Shown: piece after piece, positions 25,589 to 34,440 of the stretch
Layout of the letters: each line of letters opens with the position of its first letter
How positions within the stretch are numbered: position 1 is the first letter of the stretch
NCBI GenBank assembly: GCA_963820075.1
Contig: CAWFYS010000004.1
Location: 62,001 to 126,000 of the forward strand
Direction: 5' to 3'
Source: Kumtagia sp963820075
GTDB lineage: Bacteria > Pseudomonadota > Alphaproteobacteria > Rhizobiales > Rhizobiaceae
DNA: 64,000 nt
Notes under the pieces: model-generated
The model's input: only the letters and a program-made list of their open reading frames with translations
Database searches by the model: none
What the model was told of the DNA's origin: nothing
Made by a program: the position numbers and the translations under genes

Positions 25589-27650
25589 CCACCTCGATGA
25601 TCAGATTGCCGTCGCCATCCGGGCGGGCGCGGTCGCCGGGTTCGAGCACCGTGGTGGCGTCCATCTGTTCGAGAATGGCCGGACCGGAGATTTCCGCGTC
25701 GAGCGGCAGTTTTTCGCGCGCATAGACCGGCGTGTCGGTGAAAACGCCGTCGAACCAGACGGGGCGGATCTCGGTTCGTGCCTGGCCGAGCGTGGCAGTG
25801 CGGGCGCGCGGGTCCGTCAGCCGCGACAAATCGAGCGCCGGGCGAACGCCCGTGACCGACGTGTTGAGGTTGACAAGATTGGCGCGAATCTCCGGAAGCT
25901 CGACGCGGAAGCGGGCGAAATATGCCTTCTCGAACAGAGCTTGCAGTTCCTCACGCGTGAACGCGGCGGAGGGAAGCGGCACGGTGATGATGTGCGTCTG
26001 CCCGACGAACTGCATGTCGGCCGAATGGGTGAAGCGGATCGCCTCGGGCCGCACGGCTTCCTTCTCGATCAGCGCGACGCCCTCGACGCGCTGGCGCTCC
26101 AGGATCGACCGCATTTCGGCCTCGTCGAGGCTGACAACCGGCCGGTTGACAGTGTTGACGAAATCCTGCCGCATATCGGCGACCACGCAGCCCAGCGCGT
26201 TGGTGATGCCCGGCAGGGCCGGCACCAGCACGCGCGGCAGGCCGAGTTCGCGTGCCAGCGCCGTGGCATGCAGCGGACCGGCGCCGCCGAATGCGAACAG
26301 GGCGAAGTCGCGCGGATCGTATCCCCGCGCCACCGAGACCATGCGGACGGCGCCCGCCATCTTCATATTGCCGAGCCGGAGCACCGCGCCCGCGGCGGCA
26401 AACCCGTCGAGGCCGGTCGGCATCCCGATCTTTTCCTCGAAAACCGTGCGAACATGGTCGACGCTGACCGGACGGTCGACGGCGAGCAGCTTTGCCGGGT
26501 TCAGCCGGCCGAGCACGAGGTTGGCGTCTGTGATCGTCGGCTCTTTGCCGCCGCGGCCATAGCAGATCGGCCCGGGATTGGCGCCGGCGCTTTGCGGCCC
26601 GACCGCGATCAGCCCGGAATCATCGACACGGGCGATCGAGCCTCCGCCCGCGCCGATCGTATGCACGGCGACCATCGGCAGATGGATCGGCATCGCATAT
26701 TCGATCTCGGTTTCATTGGAGATTGCCGGCTCGGCGTTGAGGATCAGCGCGACATCGGTCGAGGTGCCGCCCATGTCGTAGGTGACGAGCGACGGAAAGC
26801 CGGCCCGCCGCCCGGTATAGGCGGCGGCGATCACGCCCGAAGCGGGGCCGGACATCACGGTCTTGGCGGCCTCCCGCGCCACGTGGCGCGCCGAGACCAT
26901 GCCGCCATTGCCGTTCATCATCAGGAAATCGCGCAGATAGCCGCGCAAATTCAGTTCGCTGGCAAGGCGCGCCACATAGCGTTCGAGGATCGGCCGCACG
27001 CTGGCATTCACCGACGCCGTGACGCCGCGCTCGAACTCGCGCGCTTCCGACAGGAGCGAGTGGCCGGTGGTGATATGACCGTTCGGCCAATATTCGGCAG
27101 CGATCTCGGCGGCCCGCCGCTCATGCGCCGGGTTGGCATAGGCGTGCAGGAAATGGATGACCAGGGATTCGCAGCCGGCGGCCAGCAGGTGCTGAACGGC
27201 GTCGCTTACCTCCCGTTCGTCGAGCGGCACGCGCACCGCGCCCGACGCTTCGAGGCGCTCCGACACTTCCAGCCTGAGATCGCGCGGGATGACGGGCACG
27301 AAACTGCCGGTCATGCCATAGGCCTGCGGCCGGGTTCGCCGCCCGAGTTCGATCACGTCGCGAAAGCCGCGCGTGGTGATCATGCCGGTGCGGGCCAGCC
27401 GCCGCTCCAGCACCGCATTGGTCGTCGTGGTGGTGCCGTGGATGATGAGATCGATGTCGCCGATCGGGAAATCGGCATTGCCAAGTGCCGACACCACGCC
27501 GAAAGCCTGGTTCTCGGGTGTCGTCGGCGTCTTGGCGATGCGCACGCGCCCGCCATCGCGGCCGTCGATCAGAATGAGATCGGTAAACGTCCCCCCAACG
27601 TCGACGCCCACCACGACACTGCCGGCGTTTGTAGAAATATTCTCTGACAT
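25581..27650 (-). CDS. Hydantoinase A / oxoprolinase alpha-type subunit
   Basis: A 689-residue HyuA-family protein, full length. The actin-like ATPase phosphate motif GVDVGGTFTDLILID is at residues 14-28. The hydantoinase core shows GNGGMVSARHVAREAAKTVM, TYDMGGTSTDVALI near 290 and FGGAGPLHA near 455. It is the first gene of a leftward hyuA-hyuB pair, divergent from the ferredoxin-NADP reductase gene across 211 bp. An operator-like site identical in core to the one upstream of the molybdenum hydroxylase lies in that gap. Confidence 0.9.
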   Translation of the reverse strand: MSENISTNAGSVVVGVDVGGTFTDLILIDGRDGGRVRIAKTPTTPENQAFGVVSALGNADFPIGDIDLIIHGTTTTTNAVLERRLARTGMITTRGFRDVIELGRRTRPQAYGMTGSFVPVIPRDLRLEVSERLEASGAVRVPLDEREVSDAVQHLLAAGCESLVIHFLHAYANPAHERRAAEIAAEYWPNGHITTGHSLLSEAREFERGVTASVNASVRPILERYVARLASELNLRGYLRDFLMMNGNGGMVSARHVAREAAKTVMSGPASGVIAAAYTGRRAGFPSLVTYDMGGTSTDVALILNAEPAISNETEIEYAMPIHLPMVAVHTIGAGGGSIARVDDSGLIAVGPQSAGANPGPICYGRGGKEPTITDANLVLGRLNPAKLLAVDRPVSVDHVRTVFEEKIGMPTGLDGFAAAGAVLRLGNMKMAGAVRMVSVARGYDPRDFALFAFGGAGPLHATALARELGLPRVLVPALPGITNALGCVVADMRQDFVNTVNRPVVSLDEAEMRSILERQRVEGVALIEKEAVRPEAIRFTHSADMQFVGQTHIITVPLPSAAFTREELQALFEKAYFARFRVELPEIRANLVNLNTSVTGVRPALDLSRLTDPRARTATLGQARTEIRPVWFDGVFTDTPVYAREKLPLDAEISGPAILEQMDATTVLEPGDRARPDGDGNLIIEVGG

Positions 27651-27732
27651 CCGACCATCCCGAAATGTCCAGACTATTCAGCCCAACGAGTTTGGAAAGC
27701 CGTTTTCCGCCCGTATCTTGACGCAAAAGTCG

Positions 27733-27745
27733 TTTGTATACTAAT
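27733..27745. promoter_or_regulatory. Operator-like site in the hyuA / fpr divergent promoter
   Basis: TTTGTATACTAAT has the palindromic core GTATAC and matches TTTGCATACGAAT at 16232-16244 in 11 of 13 positions. On the hyuA strand it overlaps a possible -10 box (TATACA). It lies 83 bases from the hyuA start and 117 from the fpr start, so a bound regulator could affect both. Confidence 0.5.
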
Positions 27746-27861
27746 AATCTTCCCAAACAAGAGCTCAGCTTCCGGGCATGCATCAGCCGACAGCGGATCG
27801 GGATTCGTCTGCCGCCGGAGATGAAGTTTGCGCCTTGGAAAACGTGAAAGGCGCGGCTTCG

Positions 27862-28689
27862 ATGAACTCTCCCCTGCTGCTCGAAACACGCGCCGCGCGG
27901 CCGCTGGCCTTTCCGATCCCGGCCAATGTCTATGTCGAGACGGTCGTTTCGGTGAAGCACTTTACCGACCGGCTGTTTTCCTTCCGGATCACGCGGCCTC
28001 GATCGCTGCGCTTCCGGTCCGGCGAGTTCGTGATGATCGGCCTGCCGAATGCGGATAAGCCGGTGTTCCGTGCCTATTCGGTCGCAAGCCCCGCCTGGGA
28101 CGACGAGCTTGAATTCTTCTCCATCAAGGTGCCGGACGGCCCGCTCACCTCCGAGCTGCAGAAAATCCAGCCCGGCGATGCGATCCTGATGCGCCAGAAG
28201 GCGACGGGCACGCTGGTGCTTGACGCTCTGACGCCTGCGAAGCGCCTGTTCATGGTCTCGACCGGGACGGGCATCGCGCCGTTCGCGAGCCTGCTGCGCG
28301 ATCCCGACACCTATGAGAAGTTCGAGCAGGTCATCCTCACTCATACCTGCCGCGACAATGCCGAGCTGGTTTACGGGCAGGAACTGGTTTCCGAGCTTGC
28401 CGAGGATCCTCTGATCGGCGAGCTTACCGATGGGCGGGTGACGCTCTATTCGACCACGACGCGCGAAGAATCGCGCCATATGGGCCGCATCACCGCGCTC
28501 ATCGGTTGCGGCAAGTTCTTCGACGATCTCGGCATCGACAGGCTCAACCCGGCGACCGACCGCATCATGATCTGCGGCTCGATGCATATGCTGAAGGACG
28601 TCAAGGAACTGGCCGAAAGCTTCGGCTTCAAGGAAGGCTCGGTCAGCCACCCCGGCGATTTCGTCGTGGAGCGCGCGTTCGTCGGATAG
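27862..28689 (+). CDS. fpr: Ferredoxin--NADP(+) reductase
   Basis: A 275-residue bacterial FNR that moves electrons between NADPH and ferredoxin or flavodoxin. The FAD motif RAYSVASP is near residue 73, the NADP-binding STGTGIAPFASLLRDP near 133-148, and the C-terminus ends VERAFVG as in subclass I bacterial FNRs. ATG at 27862 gives the standard N-terminal length; a GTG at 27844 is possible. Fpr is often a general housekeeping and stress enzyme, but here it is divergent from hyuA and could supply reduced ferredoxin to the 6-hydroxynicotinate-reductase-like protein. Confidence 0.92.
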   Translation: MNSPLLLETRAARPLAFPIPANVYVETVVSVKHFTDRLFSFRITRPRSLRFRSGEFVMIGLPNADKPVFRAYSVASPAWDDELEFFSIKVPDGPLTSELQKIQPGDAILMRQKATGTLVLDALTPAKRLFMVSTGTGIAPFASLLRDPDTYEKFEQVILTHTCRDNAELVYGQELVSELAEDPLIGELTDGRVTLYSTTTREESRHMGRITALIGCGKFFDDLGIDRLNPATDRIMICGSMHMLKDVKELAESFGFKEGSVSHPGDFVVERAFVG

Positions 28690-28749
28690 ATGCGCTGGAT
28701 GCCGGTTGCTTGAGACCGGGATCTCGCTCTCCGTCAGTGGGCTATCGGC

Positions 28750-29529
28750 TCAGCTTGCCCCGGAATCGGATGAGCCAAGTTTGTCAGATGCCGGCATGAG
28801 GAGGACAATGCCCTCGTCGGGATAGATTCCGCCGAACCGCGAACAGGCATGACACCAATCGGCTGCGACCGGGGACAACCATCGGATCATCTGCATGACA
28901 TTGGCATAGTGCTTTCGCAGATCCCAATGAAGAACCGTCTCATGGTGGGCGAGGCGGTTGCGCAGCGTACGGATAGGACCCAAAGGTTTTGTAAAGTCCT
29001 TACGGCGAAGCCCCTTGCCGTCGTCACGCTTGGCGATGTCCTTGAGCGTGGTCTGCCAAAGGTCCTCATATTCTCGGCCGAGCATGGCGGTCCAGAAGCC
29101 AAAGGTGAGAGCGGCGACCATGGCCCCAGGGGTCTCAGGCTTGTTGTTTTCAATCAGGTCCGCACGAGCCTTGGCCAACATGTCTGCTTGGACAGGATTG
29201 GCCTGATAGTCATGTTTGCAGTACCAGTCCTCCCCCTCGACCGCACTCATGACGTGATGGATACGGTTGCGTAGTGCCACCTCCAGCGTATGCAGGGGAG
29301 TGTAAAGGCTTTCCGACAACTGGGTGTTGAGCGTGTAGAGACGTATGGCGCCATTGCGGTCGCCTCCCGCCCAGCCCAGGTACTTGGCGAATCGGTCGGA
29401 CGAAAGGGTCTGCTCCAGGCCTGGAAATGCTTCTTCTTGGGTGTCCATGGTGTACTTGGGGGTTGATTTCTCCCCCACCCTTATATATTTTTGTCCTGTA
29501 AACCCCGGTACCGTCTCTGCCCTAGGCAT
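28750..29529 (-). CDS. Abi family (Abi_2) abortive-infection-like protein
   Basis: A 259-residue protein of the Abi_2/AbiD-F family, linked in lactococci to phage exclusion. It carries HEPN-type RNase signatures: LRNRIHH near residues 86-92 and RTLRNRLAHHE near 187-197, the latter fitting R-x4-6-H. The motif LYTLNTQLSESLYTPLHTLE is family-typical. The start could be ATG 29529, or ATG 29448, which has no clear ribosome site. It stands alone between fpr and a hydantoinase gene, with an AT-rich leader (TATATATTTTTG) unlike its neighbours, which suggests acquisition. No partner toxin, antitoxin or integrase is visible. Confidence 0.82.
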   Translation of the reverse strand: MPRAETVPGFTGQKYIRVGEKSTPKYTMDTQEEAFPGLEQTLSSDRFAKYLGWAGGDRNGAIRLYTLNTQLSESLYTPLHTLEVALRNRIHHVMSAVEGEDWYCKHDYQANPVQADMLAKARADLIENNKPETPGAMVAALTFGFWTAMLGREYEDLWQTTLKDIAKRDDGKGLRRKDFTKPLGPIRTLRNRLAHHETVLHWDLRKHYANVMQMIRWLSPVAADWCHACSRFGGIYPDEGIVLLMPASDKLGSSDSGAS

Positions 29530-29690
29530 GCGGCCGGGGTAATTTATTTGCCGCCCGCTTGCCGCGAGGAGTCTCGGCCCGCTTCAGCAATCGTGCCCGA
29601 TCGGGGTCAAAGTTCTCGCCGTCGGTAGGTAGTAGAACTCTCGCCTACCAGAGGTGATCGGCGTCACTTCGCAACGTGAAACATCACGCA

Positions 29691-31686
29691 CTACGCCGCG
29701 ATACGCGGGCGGCCGGTGGCGATGGCTATCACCCGCGCCTCTATGAACATGCGCTGGCCTTCCACCGTCGAGGTGTGGAGGTCCTGCGAAACGGAGATTT
29801 CCGCCGCATCCGCCCCGGCGGAGCGGGCGCGCTCGGATGCCAGTTCGCGCACGCGCGCCTCGGCCACGGCCAGCGCTTCCGCTTCATCGGTGAAGTCGCG
29901 CAGGAGTTCGCCCGCCGACAAGCGGAAAAGCCCTTCCTTCGGCTGGCTGACGAGGGCTTCGGCCGACACTCTTACCTGACCGACGACGGCGCCGAGCGCA
30001 TTCGCCACGTCGGTATCCTGCGGCACGACGCAGCGGTTGCCGACCAGAACCGGCAGTCCGGCATAGTGCAGCGGCGCGGAAGCACCGAGCCCGATCACCG
30101 GCCGGTCGAGCGCCACGCTGAAGCGCGCTATGCCCTCGCGCCCGTCGACGGCGCGCTGCACCAGCGCATGCGCGACCGTGGCGGCGCCGTCCAGCCCGTC
30201 CTCGGCGAAGGCCGTCTCAAGGATTACTTCCGCCGATAGCCGCGTCACGGCGGCCAGAACCCGCTCCGACAGCGCCTCGGGCGTCTCCGCGATCGGCTGG
30301 CCGCGGCCGTCGCGGCGGCGGGCGAACAGTTCCGCCCCGAGACGGGCGGAGACCGCATCCCAGTTCGCCTGGCGTCCCAGCATATGGGCCGCGTCCGAGG
30401 GCGTGAAGCCGCAGACATGGACAAGACCACGCCCCACCAGCCGGTTCAGCGTCGCCGTCTGCGCCGTCGAGGCCAACAGCGCGTCGAGCGGTCGCGGCTC
30501 AAGGGTGACGGCCTCGAACAGCTTCTGTTCGGGAGCGGTCAGCCCCGCCGCCAGCCGATCGGGAACGCCGGTGCGCATGGCGAAGCGGCCGTCCATGCGG
30601 CCCGGATTTGGCGCGCGCAACTGCCGCTCCAGATGGCGCGTGACCACCTCGCCATGCGCCTGTCCGGCGAGCGCCAGCGGCACGAGGCGGCGCGGCCCCA
30701 GCAGGATCCTTGGATCGAGCGCGCCTTCCTCAAGGCGGACTTCCGAATCGCCGCCAAGACCGAAGGTGCGCATGGCGACCGCCTCCACCATCGTGCGGAA
30801 ACCGCCGACCGTCGCGCCTTCAGGGTCGAGCCGGGGCCTCCCGCGATCCAGCACCGCGACGTCGGTCGTGGTCCCGCCAATGTCGGAAATCACGGCGTCG
30901 TCCAGCCCCGTCATGTGGCGCGCGCCGACGAGGCTCGCGGCCGGTCCCGACAGGATTGTCTCGATCGGCCGTTGCCTGGCGAAGCCCGCCGACACCAGCG
31001 CGCCATCGCCGCGCACGACCATCAGCGGCGCGGAAATGCCGCGCTTTTCGAGAAATCCTTCCGTCGCCGCCACCAGGCGGTCGATCATCGAGATCAGCCG
31101 CGCGTTGAGCAGCGTGGTCAGCGCCCGCCGCGGCCCGCCGAGCTTTGCCGAAAGCTCATGGCTGGCCGTGACCGGCAGGCCCGTTCGATCGCGGATCAGG
31201 TCGCAGGCGGCGAGTTCGTGAGCGGGGTTGCGCGTCGCAAAATAGGCGCAGACGGCAAAACCCGACACGGAGGCGGAAAGCGCCGGCAGCGCCGCTCTCC
31301 AGCGGGGTGAGGTCGAGCGCGCGCGCATTGCCGTGGACATCGTGGCCGCCGTCGCAGAAGACAACCGGGTCGCCGGCCAGGGCCCGCTCCAGGCCGTCAC
31401 GGGCAAGGTCGGCCGGGCCGAAGCCGATCATCGCCAGCGCGACACGCCCGCCCTGTCCCTCGACCAGCGCGTTGGTGGCGAGCGTCGTCGACATGGAGAC
31501 GAGCTTGATCGCCTTGGGATCGGTGCGCGCCGTCAGCAGCACGGCATCGACGGCACCGGCAATGCCGACGGCCAGATCGTGGCGCGTGGTCAGCGCCTTG
31601 GCCTTGGCGGCCACGCCGGTCGCCTCCGACCACAGCACCGCGTCGGTGTAAGTGCCGCCTGTGTCGATACCGAGGTAGAAGGTCAT
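29691..31686 (-). pseudogene. Hydantoinase A homologue interrupted by a single-base frameshift
   Basis: The N-terminal part (31686 down to about 31297, MTFYLGIDTGGTYTDAVLW) and the rest (from about 31295 down to 29691, AALPALSASVSGFAVCAYF...) lie in different frames. Removing one base at 31296 joins DLTPLE to AALPALSA and gives a continuous 664-residue HyuA-type protein, with ISDIGGTTTDVAVLD intact. The total length is a multiple of three plus one, so there is one lesion only. It is either a recent pseudogene or a sequencing error. No hyuB partner is adjacent; its stop region abuts a gap and its start overlaps the lipoprotein gene by 4 bases. Confidence 0.8.
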
Positions 31687-31874
31687 TGCGATATCATTTC
31701 CTCCTGCTCCTGCGTCAACGGCGTGACGCCGGGCGTCGGGGGCTCCGGTGTTTCCTCACCCGAAATATCACCTTGCGGGATCGGCGTGGCCGATCGTGAG
31801 GCGCAACCCGCCAGAGCCGCTGAAATCGCGAGCACGGCTAACACAAGAATGGTGCGATGAAAGGACAGCATCAA
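31683..31874 (-). CDS. Small putative lipoprotein
   Basis: A 63-residue protein with an N-terminal hydrophobic signal (TILVLAVLAISAALAGC) ending in a lipobox LAGC, so Cys23 would be lipidated after signal peptidase II cleavage. The short mature part is rich in Pro, Glu and Thr and has no known domain. It overlaps the start of the hyuA homologue by 4 bases, suggesting co-translation. Function unknown. Confidence 0.65.
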   Translation of the reverse strand: MMLSFHRTILVLAVLAISAALAGCASRSATPIPQGDISGEETPEPPTPGVTPLTQEQEEMISQ

Positions 31875-31999
31875 GCGTGCAGGAAAGTTTCGCGGGGGTT
31901 TGGTTTTAGGGGCAGCCGCTTCGCCGGAGGCGGCATCGGATGCCGCTTCTAGCCCACATCGGATGGCCGCGCCAGACGGAAGGCTTGCCTTCCAGGTTC

Positions 32000-32197
32000 C
32001 GAACTCCGGCTAACGAAAAGAGACGTCCCCCTCTCCGGCTTGCTTCGCAAGCCACCTCTGCCCCTGCGGGGCGAGGAAAGGCGCCAAGCGGTCCGGCCGC
32101 GCGTTTCCTCGCTCCTGCGAAGCGGGGGAGAGGTGGCCGCGAAGCGGCCGGAGAGGGGGTTGAATCGTGGTTCCGTTAACCCGGATTCGGAGCCCTG
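32000..32197. repeat. Palindromic repeat, CCCCCTCTCCG family, copy 4
   Basis: This copy occupies the middle of the 390-bp gap between the lipoprotein and cysA. The left part CCCCCTCTCCGGCTTGC is mirrored by GCGGCCGGAGAGGGGG on the right. The outermost motifs (TTCCGAACTCCGGCTAACG and CGTTAACCCGGATTCGGAG) are also inverted copies. The rest of the gap shows no gene. It could form a long cruciform and lies downstream of cysA. Confidence 0.75.
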
Positions 32198-32264
32198 GCT
32201 TGCGCTCAAGAAACGTCCGCCCTTCCGGACAGTCCCCCCACCGCTGTCAACCGCTGCGAAGAAA

Positions 32265-33381
32265 TCAAGTCCCGGTCGGCGCCAGCAGGCCGTGGTCGCG
32301 GTGGGTCCGGCCTTGGGTGATGATCGGGCCGCCGACCGCGCCGCTCTCGGTAAAGACCCGCCAGCGGTTTGGCCGGAAGGCAATGCGGGTCTTGCTGGCC
32401 GCCGGATGCTCGATCGGCAGCTCGATTTCAACGCGATGGCGGCCGCCGCCGATCTCCAGTTCGACGCGCCGCGTGCCCGCGACCCGGCGGCTGGCCGCCA
32501 CCGTGCCGGCGATGCAGCCGCCGCACCCGTCGGTGAGGTCGATATTGTGCGGCCGGAAATACAGCGAAGCCTCGCCGTCCGGCACACCCGTCGTGAAGAG
32601 GCCGAGTGCGCGGTCCTGCTGCCAGAGCTGGCCGCTCTCGACCCTGACCGGCAGCGAGCTCGAATTCGCCGATGAAGCCATAGACGAAGGGCGAATTCGG
32701 CGAGTCGTAGACCTCGTCGGCCGTGCCGACCTGCTCGATGCGGCCCTGGCTCATCACCACCACCCGGTCGGCGAGTTCCAGGGCCTCTTCCTGGTCATGG
32801 GTTACGAAGACGGTCGTATGGCCGGTCGTGTCGTGGATCTCGCGCAGCCACCGGCGCAACTCGCGCCTGACCTGCGCGTCCAGCGCGCCGAAGGGCTCGT
32901 CGAGCAGCAATACCCTCGGCTCGATGGCCAAGGCGCGGGCGAGCGCCACACGCTGGCGCTGGCCACCCGAAAGCTGGTTCGGATAACGCCTTTCCAGCCC
33001 GGAAAGCTGGACGAGGTCGAGCAGTTCGGAGGCGCGGCGGCGGATCTCCTCCCTCGGCGGGCGCGACGCGCCGGGACGCACCTTCAGGCCAAAGCCGATA
33101 TTGTCGGCGACCGTCATGTAGCGGAACAGCGCGTAATGCTGGAAGACGAAGCCGACATTGCGTTCCTGAACGCTCCTTTGCGAGGCGTCGTCGTCGCCGA
33201 AGAAAATGGCGCCCTCGGTTGGCCGCTCCAGCCCGGCAATCAACCTCAGCAGCGTCGTCTTGCCGGAGCCGGAAGGTCCGAGCAGCGCGATCAACTCGCC
33301 GGAGCGGATGTCGAGCGACACGTCGCGCAACGCCGGAAACCGGTCGAACTCCTTGCGGATTCTTCGGATGGAAACGTCCAT
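32265..33381 (-). pseudogene. cysA: Sulfate/thiosulfate ABC transporter ATP-binding protein, frameshifted
   Basis: CysA energises sulfate import. From ATG 33381 (MDVSIRRIRKEF) the frame shows Walker A GPSGSGKTT, VFQHYALFRYM, LSGGQRQRVALARA, Walker B LLLDEPFGALD and VTHDQEEAL. After VYGFIGE the family sequence continues in another frame as SSSLPVRVESGQLW through the TOBE-type C-terminus to 32265. Deleting one of the two A residues at 32663-32664 restores a 371-residue protein. So the ATPase domain is intact but the regulatory tail is out of frame, or the base is a sequencing error. Last gene of the sulfate operon, 22 bases after cysW. Confidence 0.85.
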
Positions 33382-33403
33382 CGGGCGCACCTCTGCTGCG
33401 GGT

Positions 33404-34258
33404 CTAATGCTTGGCGACCGCGGCGATTTCGTCGCCATAGCGGTATTCGAGAACGGATTTAAGCACCAGCGTCACCAGTGCGAGGGCCGCGAGCAGTGTG
33501 GAAACGGCGAAAGCGGCAACAAAATTGTACTCATTATAGAGGATTTCGACATGCAGCGGCATGGTGTTGGTGAGGCCGCGAATATGGCCCGACACCACCG
33601 AAACCGCGCCGAACTCGCCCATGGCGCGGGCGTTGCAGAGCAGCACGCCGTAGAGCAGGCCCCACTTGATATTGGGCAGGGTGACGTACCAGAAGGCCTG
33701 CCAGCCGGAGGCGCCGAGCGAGATGGCGGCTTCCTCGTCGCCCGTGCCCTGATGCTGCATCAGCGGTATCAACTCGCGCGCCACGAACGGAAAAGTGACG
33801 AAGATGGTGGCAAGCACGATGCCCGGCACGGCAAAGAGAACTTCGATGCCATGGCTCTGCAGCCAGGGGCCGAGCACGCTGCTGGAGCTGAAAAGCAGCA
33901 CATAGACGAGACCCGAAATGACCGGCGAAACGGAGAAGGGCAGGTCGATCAGCGTGGTGAGGAAGGCCTTGCCCTTGAACTCGAATTTGGCGATCGCCCA
34001 GGCGGCGGCCACGCCGAAGATCAGGTTGCAGGGCACGGCGATGGCCGCGATGGTCAGCGTCAGGCGGATCGCCGCGAGCGTGTCGGGCTCGTTCAGCGCG
34101 AACAGGAATTCTCCCGCGCCCTTGCGGAACGCCTCGACGAACACGACGATCAGCGGCAGGATCAGCACCAGCGCCAGGAACAGCAGGGCCACGGCGATCA
34201 GGACCGCCTTGGTCGCGGTCGATTCGGTCGTCGCGCGCTTGAATGCCGGGTTGCTCAC
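33404..34258 (-). CDS. cysW: Sulfate ABC transporter permease CysW
   Basis: A 284-residue inner-membrane permease with about six transmembrane segments and the binding-protein-dependent loop EEAAISLGASGWQAFWYVTLP near residues 185-205, where it contacts CysA. The start is uncertain. GTG at 34258 (VSNPAFKRATTEST) gives the normal family length but has no clear ribosome site. The open frame continues upstream to 34474 into the end of cysT, with sequence that does not look like CysW. Confidence 0.88.
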   Translation of the reverse strand: MSNPAFKRATTESTATKAVLIAVALLFLALVLILPLIVVFVEAFRKGAGEFLFALNEPDTLAAIRLTLTIAAIAVPCNLIFGVAAAWAIAKFEFKGKAFLTTLIDLPFSVSPVISGLVYVLLFSSSSVLGPWLQSHGIEVLFAVPGIVLATIFVTFPFVARELIPLMQHQGTGDEEAAISLGASGWQAFWYVTLPNIKWGLLYGVLLCNARAMGEFGAVSVVSGHIRGLTNTMPLHVEILYNEYNFVAAFAVSTLLAALALVTLVLKSVLEYRYGDEIAAVAKH

Positions 34259-34440
34259 CGGCTCTGAAATTATCAGGCCTTTGGCTTCCCGGCAAAGGCT
34301 GGCTGGTTGCATCCGGGGCCGGCGCGGGGTTCGTCCGGGCTTGACGAAGATGGCCGGATCGCCCGCGCGACTCAGTCGGAGATCCGTGAGCGTCGATATC
34401 GCCCGGTGAACCTTGCCGCGGCTTGTCCCTGGCCAGGCTT

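Noticed and set aside
28750..32200. Possible genomic island with integrase and attachment sites around the Abi gene
   Set aside because: No integrase, transposase, tRNA target or flanking direct repeats were found.
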